64,000 bases of DNA from an uncultured Cytophagales bacterium (GTDB lineage Bacteria > Bacteroidota > Bacteroidia > Cytophagales > Amoebophilaceae), in NCBI GenBank assembly GCA_946409305.1, contig CAMJVU010000001.1, positions 1 through 64,000 on the forward strand. Reading direction: 5' to 3'. Positions 50,229 through 60,813 of the stretch are shown in pieces (within the stretch, counting starts at the first letter, position 1; each line of letters begins with the position of its first letter). The notes under the pieces were generated by a model. It saw nothing but the letters and a program-made list of their open reading frames with translations. It had not been told where the DNA came from and did not search any database. The position numbers were made by a program, and so were the translations under genes.

Positions 50229-50912
50229 CTAGTCGTTTCTACGATTGTTGTTCAATATTGAAATAAGTCTTAACAATTCAGCCAGAGATCCTATTGCGGC
50301 CAGAACGTACGTCATGGCAGCCCATGTCAATGCTTCATTTGCTTGTCTGTACTCCCTGAAGTCCAACACTCTATTATTTTTAATCCAAGACAAAGCACGA
50401 GAACTAGCGTTAAATTCTACAGGAAGAGTAATAAAACTAAATAATGTCGTTAAAGCGAACAATCCTATTCCTATTTGCAATGGGACCAAACTCGTTCTGA
50501 TCATCATTATCCCCAAAAAAATTATCCACATCATGTATTTTGAACTGATGGTCAACATTGGGACCATTGCAGATCTTAACTGTAAAAAAGCATATCCTCG
50601 TGCATGTTGAACGGCATGACCACACTCATGAGCTGCTACAGCTATTGCAGCAACATTAGACCCATTATAAGTATTAGGACTCAAATTTACTGTTCTATCA
50701 ACTGGATTATAATAATCGGTTAAGAACCCATCAGTGCTAACTATTTTTACGTCATATATTCCGTTATCGTTCAGCATTTGTTCTGCAATTTCAGCACCTG
50801 TCCTTCCAGAAGACAAATAAGATCTAGAAAAATATTCTATTCGACTTTTCAATATAAATTGAACGATCAAACTCAAAATAAAAATGATTATGCTCACACT
50901 ATACAACCCCAT
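50229..50912 (-). CDS. YugP-type zinc membrane peptidase
   Basis: 227 residues. N-terminal helix, a soluble part ending in the zinc motif AAHECGHAVQHARG (HExxH), then three hydrophobic helices. Family of neutral zinc metallopeptidases (PF04298-like) of unknown physiological role in bacteria. Divergent from dnaA. Confidence 0.88.
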   Translation of the reverse strand: MGLYSVSIIIFILSLIVQFILKSRIEYFSRSYLSSGRTGAEIAEQMLNDNGIYDVKIVSTDGFLTDYYNPVDRTVNLSPNTYNGSNVAAIAVAAHECGHAVQHARGYAFLQLRSAMVPMLTISSKYMMWIIFLGIMMIRTSLVPLQIGIGLFALTTLFSFITLPVEFNASSRALSWIKNNRVLDFREYRQANEALTWAAMTYVLAAIGSLAELLRLISILNNNRRND

Positions 50913-51039
50913 AAGATATAATATTTATATTTTTTTACGTTCGTTGATTTTTTATCAATCCTACATACGAAAGTTGCACGTAGTTTTAATGCCACTTGCC
51001 TTCTTAGTATTCTAATATAGAGTTTGTTTATATTTCGTG

Positions 51040-52410
51040 ATGGATGACTGCTTCGTAGTTTGGGATGATTGCTTGGAAAAGATAAGGGAAAAGGTTGGGG
51101 AGAGCAGTTTTAAAACATGGTTTTCTCCAATAAGACCGAAGGGGTTCGGGGATGATTCTATAATTCTTGAAGTACCTAATAATTTTTTTCATGAGTGGAT
51201 TAACGAGCATTTCTTATCGTTGGTAAAAGATATTGTTCTAAAAGTCTGTAACAAAACGAATGTGGAATTTGTTGTAACTGAAAGGGGAGAGAAAAAAAAG
51301 AGAGGGAAGGTCTTGAATATTAGGAATGATAATTTTTTTAAAAATTCTTCGTTTGTAAAAAATAATTTTCAAGACGAAGATAATATTTCTGGATTAAATC
51401 CAAAGTATAATTTTGGTAATTTCATAGAGGGTGATTGTAACCAATTGGCAAAATCTTCAGCAGAATCAGTGGGAATGAACCCTTTAAATAATCCATTTAA
51501 TCCATTGATGATATATGGGGACGTTGGTTTAGGGAAGACACATTTATTACATGCTATTGGGAATAAAATAATTGAGAACGATATGAGTAAGCGTGTTGTG
51601 TGCATACAATCGACAGTTTTTGTTGATCAGTTTATAAATAGTATTAGGAGTAATAATTCTCAAGAGTTTTCGTCTTTTTATTCTCACGTTGATGCATTGT
51701 TACTAGATGATGTTCAGTTCTTGAAAGACAAGGAAAAAACACAGGAGATATTATTTTATGTTTTTAACCAACTTCATCAACTCGGGAAGGAGATAGTCTT
51801 AACTAGTGATCGTCCTCCAACAGAATTAGTGGGATTGCAAGATCGCTTAGTATCACGTTTTAAATGGGGATTAACGGTAAATTTGACTGTTCCTGACTTA
51901 GAGACTAAAATTGCTATTTTGAAGAGTAAGGCATCGAATAATGTAAACATATCTGATAGTGTGATAGAGTATATTGCTCAGAGGGTCAATTCGAACGTTA
52001 GAGAGTTGGAAGGGGTCATGATAACAGCTGTAGCAAAAACATCCTCAGAACATAATCTTGATATAGAAACTCTTCAAAATATAATAAACAATATTTCATC
52101 GAATGATATCGAAATAGATAGAATTAGTTATTGTGTGTCTGATTATTTTAAGATTTCAATAGATGATATTTTTGGGCAAAGTAGACAAAAAGACATCGCA
52201 ACTGCAAGGAAGGTAGCGATGTATTTTGCAAAAAAATATACTAAATGTTCGTTAAAAACGATTGGTTCGCTAATTGGTGGTAGGGATCATAGTACTGTGG
52301 TACATGCAGTTAATAATATAGAAACGTTAGTAAAAACTGAAAAAGGAATGAAAAAATTGATAGATAATATCAATAAGGAGGTAAAAAAGAGATTACAGAT
52401 GAAAATGTAA
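51040..52410 (+). CDS. dnaA: Chromosomal replication initiator DnaA
   Basis: 456 residues from ATG 51040 (GTG 51037 directly before is possible). Domain I (WFSPIRP), AAA+ domain with Walker A GDVGLGKTHLLHA and Walker B ALLLDDVQFL, and the DNA-binding domain with GGRDHSTVVHAVNNIE. No dnaN follows and I see no cluster of DnaA boxes beside it, so the origin is probably elsewhere. Confidence 0.97.
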   Translation: MDDCFVVWDDCLEKIREKVGESSFKTWFSPIRPKGFGDDSIILEVPNNFFHEWINEHFLSLVKDIVLKVCNKTNVEFVVTERGEKKKRGKVLNIRNDNFFKNSSFVKNNFQDEDNISGLNPKYNFGNFIEGDCNQLAKSSAESVGMNPLNNPFNPLMIYGDVGLGKTHLLHAIGNKIIENDMSKRVVCIQSTVFVDQFINSIRSNNSQEFSSFYSHVDALLLDDVQFLKDKEKTQEILFYVFNQLHQLGKEIVLTSDRPPTELVGLQDRLVSRFKWGLTVNLTVPDLETKIAILKSKASNNVNISDSVIEYIAQRVNSNVRELEGVMITAVAKTSSEHNLDIETLQNIINNISSNDIEIDRISYCVSDYFKISIDDIFGQSRQKDIATARKVAMYFAKKYTKCSLKTIGSLIGGRDHSTVVHAVNNIETLVKTEKGMKKLIDNINKEVKKRLQMKM

Positions 52411-52656
52411 AAGTTGTTTGGATATATCGTTCCATTACCGATTTTTCTCACAATTAGAAACAGTAGACAGTAACAACTTATGTAAAACAGTAAGACATTT
52501 TTTTTTCTGTTCAATTTCAAAATATTGTAAGCATTACTAACACTCCTCAACTTAACCGACTCCCATGGTCACAAATACATTAAGAGATACAGCGTCTGAG
52601 TATAGGAGATCTGATTTGTTTTTTTAAATTACTCAACGTTTTTTTACGTTAGAGTG

Positions 52657-52741
52657 CGGAGCAGGAGGGATTCGAACCCACGATACTTTTCAGTATACAC
52701 GCTTTCCAGGCGTGCGCCTTAAACCACTCGGCCACCACTCC
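52657..52741 (-). tRNA. tRNA-Ser (GGA)
   Basis: 85 bases with a long variable arm. Acceptor GGAGTGG with CTGCTCC; anticodon stem CACGC/GCGTG with loop CTGGAAA giving GGA; T-arm GTGGG-TTCGAAT-CCCTC contains one T-T mismatch. Discriminator G. Confidence 0.93.
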
Positions 52742-52812
52742 AATCATGAAAAAACAACCATACAACCTCCACAAATTACTCACAAAAAACGTAAAATATA
52801 GAAAAAATAGGA

Positions 52813-53199
52813 TTATACTAATTCAACTTCAGCACCCAATTCAGTCAACTTACTCTTTAATTCCTCAGCCTCAGCCTCAGTAGCGCCTTCCTTTATTGGC
52901 TTTCCTACTGCATCGACCAAATCTTTAGCTTCTTTCAATCCTATTCCGAGCATGTCCTTAACAGCCTTTACAATAGCAAGCTTCTGACTCCCAACATTTT
53001 TGATAACGACATTAAAAGACGTCTTTTCCTGAGAATCATCAGCTGCAGGAGCAAGTCCACTATTACCCGCAGAGGCTACCATGACAGGCTCAATCCCGTG
53101 CTCATCCTTTAAAATATTAGAAAGTTCACTCACCTCTTTGACGGTCAAACCAACCAAACATTCAGCAATCTCACCCAAACTCATTTTAAACTTCGCCAT
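52813..53199 (-). CDS. rplL: 50S ribosomal protein L7/L12
   Basis: Stalk protein that recruits translation factors. 128 residues: N-terminal dimerisation helices, a hinge with Ala/Pro, and the C-domain [20 protein letters not shown] and [14 protein letters not shown]-like [15 protein letters not shown]. Usually followed by rpoBC; here the next gene on this strand is the tRNA-Ser. Confidence 0.97.
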   Translation of the reverse strand: MAKFKMSLGEIAECLVGLTVKEVSELSNILKDEHGIEPVMVASAGNSGLAPAADDSQEKTSFNVVIKNVGSQKLAIVKAVKDMLGIGLKEAKDLVDAVGKPIKEGATEAEAEELKSKLTELGAEVELV

Positions 53200-53217
53200 A
53201 ATCTATACTAAACAATA

Positions 53218-53727
53218 CTAAACGTTTTTTTCTAATCTATTTAACAAACCACTTACAATCTTACTAATACCACCTTTTAATCCAATAATAATTTCTGCAA
53301 TTACTTCATTTTTAGATTTTAATCTACTCAAACTATCTAAACATTCATTTCCAACGTAGCATTCTCCCATTATATACGCACATTTCAATACGATATTGTT
53401 TTCGGAATTCAATGTATTAAACTTTTTTATTGCTTTCGCAGGAAGTCCAGCATTTTCATTCACGAACATCACCATTGACATGTTTTTTAATGCATTTTCA
53501 GAGAAAGTCTTTATAATCTCTTCAGAATATTTCACTTGCTTCATAGCTTTACGTATTAACGTGTTTTTTGATACCTTCAACACAATCTTATTATCTCTGC
53601 AATCTCTTTGTAAAAAACGGATCTTATTTACAGAAATTCCCGTTGTATCGACGATATAAAAACAATTATACTTAGAAAAATCCTCAGCTAAACAATTAAT
53701 TACCTCTGTCTTATTGCCTTTATTCAT
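53218..53727 (-). CDS. rplJ: 50S ribosomal protein L10
   Basis: Anchors the L7/L12 stalk. 169 residues with the RDCRDNKIVLKVSKNTLIRKA core and the C-terminal helix that binds L7/L12. Between rplA and rplL, 18 bases from rplL. Confidence 0.94.
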   Translation of the reverse strand: MNKGNKTEVINCLAEDFSKYNCFYIVDTTGISVNKIRFLQRDCRDNKIVLKVSKNTLIRKAMKQVKYSEEIIKTFSENALKNMSMVMFVNENAGLPAKAIKKFNTLNSENNIVLKCAYIMGECYVGNECLDSLSRLKSKNEVIAEIIIGLKGGISKIVSGLLNRLEKNV

Positions 53728-53733
53728 ACGTTA

Positions 53734-54411
53734 TTACATTGTAACAAAAACACCTTTACTCATTGTACTAGACAAGCTAATGCTTTCTATAAAATTACCT
53801 TTCACTGAAGAAGGTTTACTTTTCAAGATGACTTCAATCAGTGTTTTTATATTCTCGATCAATTTTGCACTATCAAACGACACTTTACCTACACTATTGT
53901 GAATAATTCCGTATTTGTCTGTTCTATACTCCACTCTTCCAAGTTTGAATTCCTTAACCGTTTTTTCAATATCTGTTGTGACAGTGCCGGACTTAGGATT
54001 TGGCATCAAACCCTTTGGCCCTAAGAACCTACCTAATCTTCCAACTTTTACCATCATACCTGGAGTAGTTATTAGTAAATCAAAGTCACACCATCCCTCT
54101 TCTATTTTTTTTAGATATTCATCAGAGCCAACGTAATCAGTGCCGCTATCTTTCGCCAGCTTTTCACTAGAAGAGTCACATATCACCAGGATTCTAGCGT
54201 TCTTACCAATTCCATGTGGCAAAACAACAGTTCCCCTTATCATGTGATCAGTTTTTTTCGGATCAATATTCAACCTCACAGCCACATCAAAAGAAGCATC
54301 AAACTTTGTAAAAGTTATCTTTTTTACAATTTCAATACCCTCTTCCAACTTGTATGTTTTTTTTAAATCATACAAATTAGAGTATTTCTTATCATTTTTC
54401 GTTAATATCAT
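53734..54411 (-). CDS. rplA: 50S ribosomal protein L1
   Basis: L1-stalk protein and, in other bacteria, a repressor of its own operon. 225 residues: FDASFDVAVRLNIDPKKTDHMIRG, LPHGIGKNARILV, GPKGLMPNPKSGTVT. First gene of rplA-rplJ-rplL; rplK is not adjacent. Confidence 0.97.
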   Translation of the reverse strand: MILTKNDKKYSNLYDLKKTYKLEEGIEIVKKITFTKFDASFDVAVRLNIDPKKTDHMIRGTVVLPHGIGKNARILVICDSSSEKLAKDSGTDYVGSDEYLKKIEEGWCDFDLLITTPGMMVKVGRLGRFLGPKGLMPNPKSGTVTTDIEKTVKEFKLGRVEYRTDKYGIIHNSVGKVSFDSAKLIENIKTLIEVILKSKPSSVKGNFIESISLSSTMSKGVFVTM

Positions 54412-54490
54412 AATGTTAGATTAACTCCCACTTAAGTGGTCCATAATAATATCTAAATTAAAAAATCACTGTGATGGAATAAATTGGAAA

Positions 54491-55603
54491 CTAACTTTTT
54501 TTTACGTTGTATCTAATACCATCGACTGTAGATATTATGTTTTCCATTTCTAATTGCATCATGGTTACTGACAGATTTGACGCCTGTACATCAATCTTAG
54601 TCAATATTTCTTCTACGGATATATTTGGATGTTCAGTTATGATGTCTACTATTTGTTTTGATGATTGATCGAGATTATTGTACTTCTTATCTTGTGAATG
54701 ATGTGCTTTTAGTGGTGCTTCTGGCCAGTTCATTATGTAGGACACATCATCAGCAGAAGTTATAAGGTGAGCTAGATTCTTTTGTATCAACATATTACAT
54801 CCTTTTGCCATTGGATTGTTTACATTTCCTGGGATTGCAAAAACGTCTCTGTTATAATCATTGGCGTATTGTGCAGTAATCAATGATCCTGACTTTCCCC
54901 CTGCTTCTATGACTATTGTTAAATCAGTGCAACCAGCTATTATTCTATTACGTGCAGGAAAATGATAACTTTCTGCGATAAGTCCTAAAGGAGATTCACT
55001 TATTAACATTCCTCCCGATTCTATAATTTTGTTAGCGATAGGTTTGTGCACACTTGGATATATTTTATCGAGACTTCCAGCTAAAACGGCTATGGTCGGA
55101 ATTGAATTATGGATAGAAACATCGTGAGCTATTACGTCTATTCCATAGGCTAGACCACTCACCACTTCTACATTGTATTTTTTTAAGTCCTCAACAATTT
55201 CACTGGCAATAATTTTCCCATAACTAGATGGTGTTCGTGTCCCAACAATAGCAACAGATCTTAAAGCATTATTTAATTCGTAATCGCCTTTACAATACAA
55301 GAACATCGGAGGAAGTGGAATTTGTTTTAATTTTTTTGGATATTTGTCGTCAAAATAAGATACTATTTTAATATTGTTTTTATTGTGTTTTTGAATAAGT
55401 TGTTCGGCTTCCGATAAATGTTTTTTTTCTAGTATTTCTTTACATACATCATGATGCTTATGGACATTTGCAAGTGTAGATCTACTTGTGTTATACAAGT
55501 TTTCTGCATTACCAAAATGTTCTATGAAATTCTTCCATAAAGAAAAACCGACACCATTTATCATGCTCAATGCTAGTTGGTAGGCTCTTTCTTGGTCTGT
55601 CAT
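54491..55603 (-). CDS. dprA: DNA processing protein DprA
   Basis: Loads RecA on incoming single-stranded DNA in transformation. 370 residues with the Rossmann-like fold: VAIVGTRTPSSYG, SGLAYGIDVIAH, LAGSLDKIYP and FPARNRIIAG, and a C-terminal winged-helix part. Present with recA, so uptake or repair of DNA is conceivable. Confidence 0.95.
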   Translation of the reverse strand: MTDQERAYQLALSMINGVGFSLWKNFIEHFGNAENLYNTSRSTLANVHKHHDVCKEILEKKHLSEAEQLIQKHNKNNIKIVSYFDDKYPKKLKQIPLPPMFLYCKGDYELNNALRSVAIVGTRTPSSYGKIIASEIVEDLKKYNVEVVSGLAYGIDVIAHDVSIHNSIPTIAVLAGSLDKIYPSVHKPIANKIIESGGMLISESPLGLIAESYHFPARNRIIAGCTDLTIVIEAGGKSGSLITAQYANDYNRDVFAIPGNVNNPMAKGCNMLIQKNLAHLITSADDVSYIMNWPEAPLKAHHSQDKKYNNLDQSSKQIVDIITEHPNISVEEILTKIDVQASNLSVTMMQLEMENIISTVDGIRYNVKKS

Positions 55604-55726
55604 ATTGTATAACTATCGTTTACTACAACTGTGGGAAAATATACGTTTCCTAGGTAGTATATACCATGTTGTAAAGCGTCATCGTGTGTATTACACAGCA
55701 TGGGAAATTGTAAATATTTTGGCATT

Positions 55727-56230
55727 ATGGTTGTTTTGGTTAGTTTTTTATTTTTCTTTGTGGTTCTGTATTTCCTTAATCAAATGGAATCGGCTCAATT
55801 TGAATCAAATCAAATAAAAATTGGCGGTAACGTTAGGAGTGTTTTTCCTCCATGATTTTAAAGGTGGACGGGGAGTCAATTCTGGAGTAGGGTATATTTT
55901 ATTTCCTAAAAGTTTTAGAGATATAAATACATTAGTCGATTTCCACGTCAATTGTGGAATATGTGGAGGAGTATCGGAATTTTTGAAAGGGTGTTGGGAT
56001 AATACCAAAAATTATTATACATGGGATTTTAATATGTTTACTGGAACGATGTGTCTTGTGAGTAAAAACAAAAAATCTATTTTGGATTATAACTTAGTTA
56101 CAAGTATATCTGTCTCTGGACCTGGAGAATGCAATAAAATTAAAGTTTTAAATTAGTTATTTTTGGGAAGGAAAATTTTTTTGGTTTTGAGAATGTCTAT
56201 TTTTAAATCTAGAGTATGTGGTCGATTGGA
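55727..56230 (+). pseudogene. Outer-membrane-like protein family 2, dead copy
   Basis: Starts at ATG 55727 with a signal-like MVVLVSFLFFFVVLYF, continues NQIKIGGNVRS, then changes frame near 55845 (five-T run) to read HDFKGGRGVNSGVGYILFPKSF. Matches the next gene (NQIEICGN, EFRGGLEANVGVSHVLFPKIF) until about residue 130, then diverges and stops at 56156; a further FWEGKFF piece at 56160-56190 matches its FWKGMF. Partial, frameshifted and decayed. Confidence 0.7.
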
Positions 56231-56264
56231 ACGTGTAGGTGTTTGAGCATCATAGTTAGTAAAA

Positions 56265-56879
56265 TTGGATTTTTTTTCTATTCTGAGCGTAATCTTTTTT
56301 AATCAAATCAAAACCAACCAAATAGAAATTTGCGGTAATGTCGGAGGTGGTTTTTTATCGTATGAATTTAGAGGTGGATTGGAAGCTAACGTTGGAGTAT
56401 CACATGTTTTATTTCCCAAAATATTTAAAGATGTAAAATGGCTAAATAATTTCCGTGTAAACTATGGAATATATGGAGGTCCATTAAAATATCTAAAAGA
56501 ACCTTGGATTGGCACTGAAAATTACGCATGTGTTGTCAATCTTTTTGCTGGAATAAGGTATCTCGTAGATGAAAAGTTTGATTTAGGAACTAATTTAGTT
56601 TGGAATCCGTACATTCTTGGAACTAAAGGGTGGAAGAATTACCATCTTTTTAGTAAAACGATTACACGTGATAAATATAATCTATCTTTATTAGGTGTTG
56701 TTGGAATTGATGGAGATGTTAAATGGACATTTTGGAAAGGGATGTTTGTTGGCGTAGGTGTTTGTTTGAGGTTTAATCTGTATTGTGGATCTTCTGGATT
56801 GTCTTTTAATGGTAACAGAGGAGTGTCTTTTGACAGGGGAACTTTGAGAATTCTGATTGGAGGATTTATAGACATTTGA
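56265..56879 (+). CDS. Outer-membrane beta-barrel-like protein, family 2
   Basis: 204 residues from TTG 56265; no ATG exists upstream in frame before a stop, so the start may be damaged or a rare TTG. Short signal (FFSILSVIFF), then strands: GGGFLSYEFRGG, NYGIYGGPL, TNLVWNPYI, GIDGDVKWTFWKGMFVGVGV, and IGGFIDI at the end. Paralogue of 35732 (NLLYNPLI, GGGLDLSVNFLLKNGMYLGGG). Probable barrel. Confidence 0.55.
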   Translation: MDFFSILSVIFFNQIKTNQIEICGNVGGGFLSYEFRGGLEANVGVSHVLFPKIFKDVKWLNNFRVNYGIYGGPLKYLKEPWIGTENYACVVNLFAGIRYLVDEKFDLGTNLVWNPYILGTKGWKNYHLFSKTITRDKYNLSLLGVVGIDGDVKWTFWKGMFVGVGVCLRFNLYCGSSGLSFNGNRGVSFDRGTLRILIGGFIDI

Positions 56880-57125
56880 TATCAATTAAAATGTTGCTTT
56901 GAAAAGAAAAAGTAACAGAGATATTGGTAGTGAAAATTTTTGTTGTTCAGGTGGTTTTTTGTCATTATATGACTGTTTTGTTAGACATTCTGATATTCAT
57001 TGTCTCGTTATTTTGGCTATTGAATTGTTTTTTGTTTGAATATTGTGAAAAACTTAGAGCCTTAATGTTTAAATTGGTGAATCGGTGCTAATTTGATATG
57101 TAAAAGTTGTCTTTAATAAGTATGT

Positions 57126-57947
57126 ATGTTATCGATTTTTAATATTCTGAGTCTCATTTTTATATATTTGTTCTCGGATATTTTGGTTATTTTTGTTCAG
57201 GATTTATTTGAGTGTAAGTTTCAGTATTTAGATATCGGATTAGATGAATGGCAATGTTTGTCTCTAATGTACTTGCTCGTGCCATTTTTGATATTGTTTA
57301 GGGGTAGCCGTGACACGACCAGGAGTACGTTCAACAATATATTTATGACAGTGCTAGTGATGATAATCGTGTTTCATATTGGGATTTTACTACAACAAAA
57401 TGTTCTGGTTGTAGGACAGGTAAAATTTATTTGTTGTGTGTTGTTCTTTTTTATCAATTGTTTGGCTTTTGGGGCGTTCTATGCAGTAGAATCAAAATTA
57501 ATTCTGATGAAGTACATATGGTTTGTGATGTCATTATTGTTGTTTATCGCTACCATCATTTGTATTATTAATTTTCCAGTAAGTGTTTATAGACAAGTAA
57601 AGTATGAAGAGTCTATAATTTGGAAGATAAAATTAAGGGATGAAGTACATGTTGACAAGGGAACATGTATAAATGACGATTTTTTAAATAACGATCAATT
57701 GCGGGAAAAGTTAGGAATATGGGTCTGTGATGTAGAATGGTATCGGCAATTATTTAAACAAAATAAACTCTCATTAGAAATGTGTCAGGATTGTGTTAGA
57801 ATAAATTTTAAATTAGAAGATAATATAAAAAAACTTAAAAGTAGTCGTCCTTTTAAGTTTAATGAGTTAAGTCATAGATTAATCAAGGTATATGATATTG
57901 ATGCTGATTCGAAGACAATATGTAAGATATTTGTCGGAAGGAAGTAA
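57126..57947 (+). CDS. Multi-pass membrane protein, unknown
   Basis: 273 residues with about five hydrophobic helices in the first 155, followed by a soluble C-terminal part (KLRDEVHVDKGT, then two Cys near MCQDC). I recognise no family. mnmG follows 39 bases after the stop and may be cotranscribed. Confidence 0.6.
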   Translation: MLSIFNILSLIFIYLFSDILVIFVQDLFECKFQYLDIGLDEWQCLSLMYLLVPFLILFRGSRDTTRSTFNNIFMTVLVMIIVFHIGILLQQNVLVVGQVKFICCVLFFFINCLAFGAFYAVESKLILMKYIWFVMSLLLFIATIICIINFPVSVYRQVKYEESIIWKIKLRDEVHVDKGTCINDDFLNNDQLREKLGIWVCDVEWYRQLFKQNKLSLEMCQDCVRINFKLEDNIKKLKSSRPFKFNELSHRLIKVYDIDADSKTICKIFVGRK

Positions 57948-57986
57948 TTATTCATAATTTGTATTCTTGGGTAATAGAAATTGTTT

Positions 57987-59870
57987 ATGTTTCCATCTTA
58001 TGATGTTATAGTTGTCGGAGCGGGACATGCAGGATGTGAGGCTGCTATGTGTGCCGCTACTATGGGTGCTAGGACCTTATTAATAACTTCTAATCTTGCG
58101 ACGATTGGGCAAATGTCGTGTAATCCAGCAATGGGAGGAATCGCAAAAGGACAAATAGTAAGAGAAATAGATGCTTTGGGGGGATATTCTGGCATAGTTA
58201 CGGATAAATCTTCCATCCAGTTTAGGATGTTGAATACTTCTAAGGGACCGGCTGTGTGGAGTCCAAGAGCACAATGTGATAGACAATTATTTGCAAAAAC
58301 ATGGAGGGAAACACTTGAAAATAACAAAAATATAGATTTTTGGCAGGATACTGTTGTCGAATTATTAATAAAGGATAATACGGTTTACGGTATAAAGACA
58401 TTGATGCAGATTGAAATAGAATCAAAAACAGTTGTTATTGCTTCAGGAACATTTCTCAATGGTAGGTTATTTATTGGCGATAAAACGTGGGGTGGGGGAA
58501 GAATATCAGAACAACCTGCTTGTGGATTAACGCAACAATTGATAAGACTGGGGTTTGAAACAGGAAGAATGAAAACAGGAACACCTCCTAGAATCGATGG
58601 ACGTTCTGTCGATTATGATATCATAACGGAACAAAAAGGAGACATTAATCCTGGTCATTTTTCTTTTTATGATAATTATTCATTGTTAACTACCGACAAT
58701 CAGAAGAGTTGTTTTTTAACTTACACAAATTCGAAGGTTCACGATGTGCTTAGAAGTGGGTTCGATAGATCTCCTTTGTTTAATAAAACGATACAAGGTA
58801 AAGGTCCAAGATATTGTCCATCGATAGAAGATAAAATAGTTAGATTTGCCGATAAGGATAGACATCAAATATTTATAGAACCAGAAGGGTGGAATACTGT
58901 GGAATGTTACGTAAATGGTTTTTCGAGTTCACTTCCTGAAGATGTACAATTTAGAGCATTGCGACAAATGGAAGGATTAGAAAATGTTAAAATGATTCGT
59001 CCTGCTTATGCGGTAGAGTATGATTATTTTCCAGCTGTGCAACTACATGAAACATTAGAAACAAAGTTGATAAATAATTTATATTTTGCTGGGCAAATAA
59101 ATGGTACAACTGGTTATGAAGAAGCAGCTGGACAGGGTCTTGTCTCTGGAATTAATGCTTGTTTAAGATCTCAGAATAAAGATGTATTTACTCTTAAAAG
59201 ATCTAATAGTTATATTGGTGTTCTCATAAATGATATAATTACTAAAGAGTCGGATGAACCTTATAGAATGTTCACTTCACGTTCAGAATTTAGATTGTCA
59301 TTGAGGCAAAATAATGCGGATATTCGTCTTACTGAAATGAGTTATGATTTAGGTCTTGCGAAACAGGAAAGATACAATAAAGTTTTAAAGAAAAGGAATG
59401 ATATTAAAGACGTTAAGGATTTTTTTTATAGAAATAGAGTAAAACCAGAAGACATTAATGATATACTAACAAGAGTTGGAGAATGTAAAATAACAGAAGC
59501 ACAAACATTATCGCATCTACTGACACGTCCAAATATAAGTACCAATGTGTTAATGGAAATAGAAGGTCTAAGTAATGTTTTGAACAAATATTCTGACGAA
59601 GTGTTAGAAGAAGTAGAAATTCAAATAAAGTATGAATCATATATAGAAAAAGAAAAAATATTAGTTGATAAATTTTTAAAACTTGATGACATGGCTATTC
59701 CGTCTAATTTTGATTATTCTTTAGTAAAATCTTTGTCAAATGAAGGACGAGAAAAGCTTATGATAGTAAGACCGTCAACAATAGGTCAGGCATCTAAAAT
59801 AAGTGGAGTATCAACTACCGACGTCAACATATTAACTGTGTATATTAGTGCAAGTAAGGGCAATATGTGA
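57987..59870 (+). CDS. mnmG: tRNA uridine-5-carboxymethylaminomethyl modification enzyme MnmG
   Basis: FAD enzyme that, with MnmE, modifies U34 of certain tRNAs. About 627 residues from ATG 57987. Starts YDVIVVGAGHAGCEAA, with NPAMGGIAKGQIVREID, GTFLNGRLFIG, GRMKTGTPPRIDG and FAGQINGTTGYEEAA. The C-terminal helical domain is present (EVEIQIKYESYIEKEK). Confidence 0.97.
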   Translation: MFPSYDVIVVGAGHAGCEAAMCAATMGARTLLITSNLATIGQMSCNPAMGGIAKGQIVREIDALGGYSGIVTDKSSIQFRMLNTSKGPAVWSPRAQCDRQLFAKTWRETLENNKNIDFWQDTVVELLIKDNTVYGIKTLMQIEIESKTVVIASGTFLNGRLFIGDKTWGGGRISEQPACGLTQQLIRLGFETGRMKTGTPPRIDGRSVDYDIITEQKGDINPGHFSFYDNYSLLTTDNQKSCFLTYTNSKVHDVLRSGFDRSPLFNKTIQGKGPRYCPSIEDKIVRFADKDRHQIFIEPEGWNTVECYVNGFSSSLPEDVQFRALRQMEGLENVKMIRPAYAVEYDYFPAVQLHETLETKLINNLYFAGQINGTTGYEEAAGQGLVSGINACLRSQNKDVFTLKRSNSYIGVLINDIITKESDEPYRMFTSRSEFRLSLRQNNADIRLTEMSYDLGLAKQERYNKVLKKRNDIKDVKDFFYRNRVKPEDINDILTRVGECKITEAQTLSHLLTRPNISTNVLMEIEGLSNVLNKYSDEVLEEVEIQIKYESYIEKEKILVDKFLKLDDMAIPSNFDYSLVKSLSNEGREKLMIVRPSTIGQASKISGVSTTDVNILTVYISASKGNM

Positions 59871-60069
59871 TTGCGATAAAATAGTTTTGAAGAAAAATTA
59901 TGGTAATACCTTTTGTTTGATGTGAGTTCTATATTTACTGCTTGAGATATTCTGTCAACGTAAATTGGTTTCAGTGATAGAATAATATTTTGATAATTTT
60001 ATTTAATTTTTTAATTATTTAGATCTTTATATAGCGGTCAAGTAACGAAAATTATTTATTTATTTATTT

Positions 60070-60813
60070 ATGAGAGCTAGGGTTTTTGTATTAATTGTCA
60101 TTACATACTTAAACTCCACTTTGGAATTTACTGATGTACCCAGTAATAATGAGGTAACCTCTAGAAGCTATGATGTAATTTTTAAAAGTAAAAAGAATGA
60201 GAGGAATGTGTATAAAAGTGGTAATTATGAGAGTAAGCGTCAGCTGTCTGTTACCTGGGGAGGATTAAGTGGAGGAGCTGTTTTGGGGGGGGTTGTTGCA
60301 ATAACCAAAGATTTTCATCCTTTAAATTTATTAATTTCGTCACTCCTAACCACTAACTTCTTATACACATATTGGTTAAACAATTATATAGGTTTTTCTG
60401 GTAAGGTTGTTCTGTGTGGGAGCTTGTATACAGATTTTAAAAATGGATCTGGGTTTAATAATTCTATATTGCAATTTGGTGGAGGAATTAGATGGAGTTA
60501 CAATGGTAAAGGAATTAATAGGGATAATGGTAGGTGTTATAGTGGAAGGCTGATGATTAATGGAATGTGGGGAAGTTTTATGTATGATAGTAATAGTTTT
60601 ATTTTTGAACCTCGATTTAACAGATTTGGATTAAGTATTGATTTTACTATATTTGAGATGGTTGATAGTAATGGATCTACTTTGGAAGTGGACTTGGGAC
60701 GTTTGGATATCGGAGTTTTATGTGTTAGAACTAAAAACATCGTGTTGAAGGGGCTTTTACTGACAAATTTATTTTCTATTAGGATATCTTTTGGAAAGAG
60801 TTGGTGGGTGTAG
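60070..60813 (+). CDS. Outer-membrane beta-barrel-like protein, family 1
   Basis: 247 residues. Signal peptide (MRARVFVLIVITYLNST), a basic spacer, then strands from LSVTWGGLSGG to the terminal RISFGKSWWV, in the same plan as the gene at 31272. Terminal aromatic residue fits BAM-dependent insertion. Function unknown. Confidence 0.6.
   Translation: MRARVFVLIVITYLNSTLEFTDVPSNNEVTSRSYDVIFKSKKNERNVYKSGNYESKRQLSVTWGGLSGGAVLGGVVAITKDFHPLNLLISSLLTTNFLYTYWLNNYIGFSGKVVLCGSLYTDFKNGSGFNNSILQFGGGIRWSYNGKGINRDNGRCYSGRLMINGMWGSFMYDSNSFIFEPRFNRFGLSIDFTIFEMVDSNGSTLEVDLGRLDIGVLCVRTKNIVLKGLLLTNLFSIRISFGKSWWV

Noticed and set aside
50522-50530. Perfect DnaA-box-like TTATCCACA near dnaA
   Set aside because: It is single, lies inside the coding part of the zinc peptidase gene, and no further boxes or AT-rich unwinding region accompany it, so I do not call an origin.
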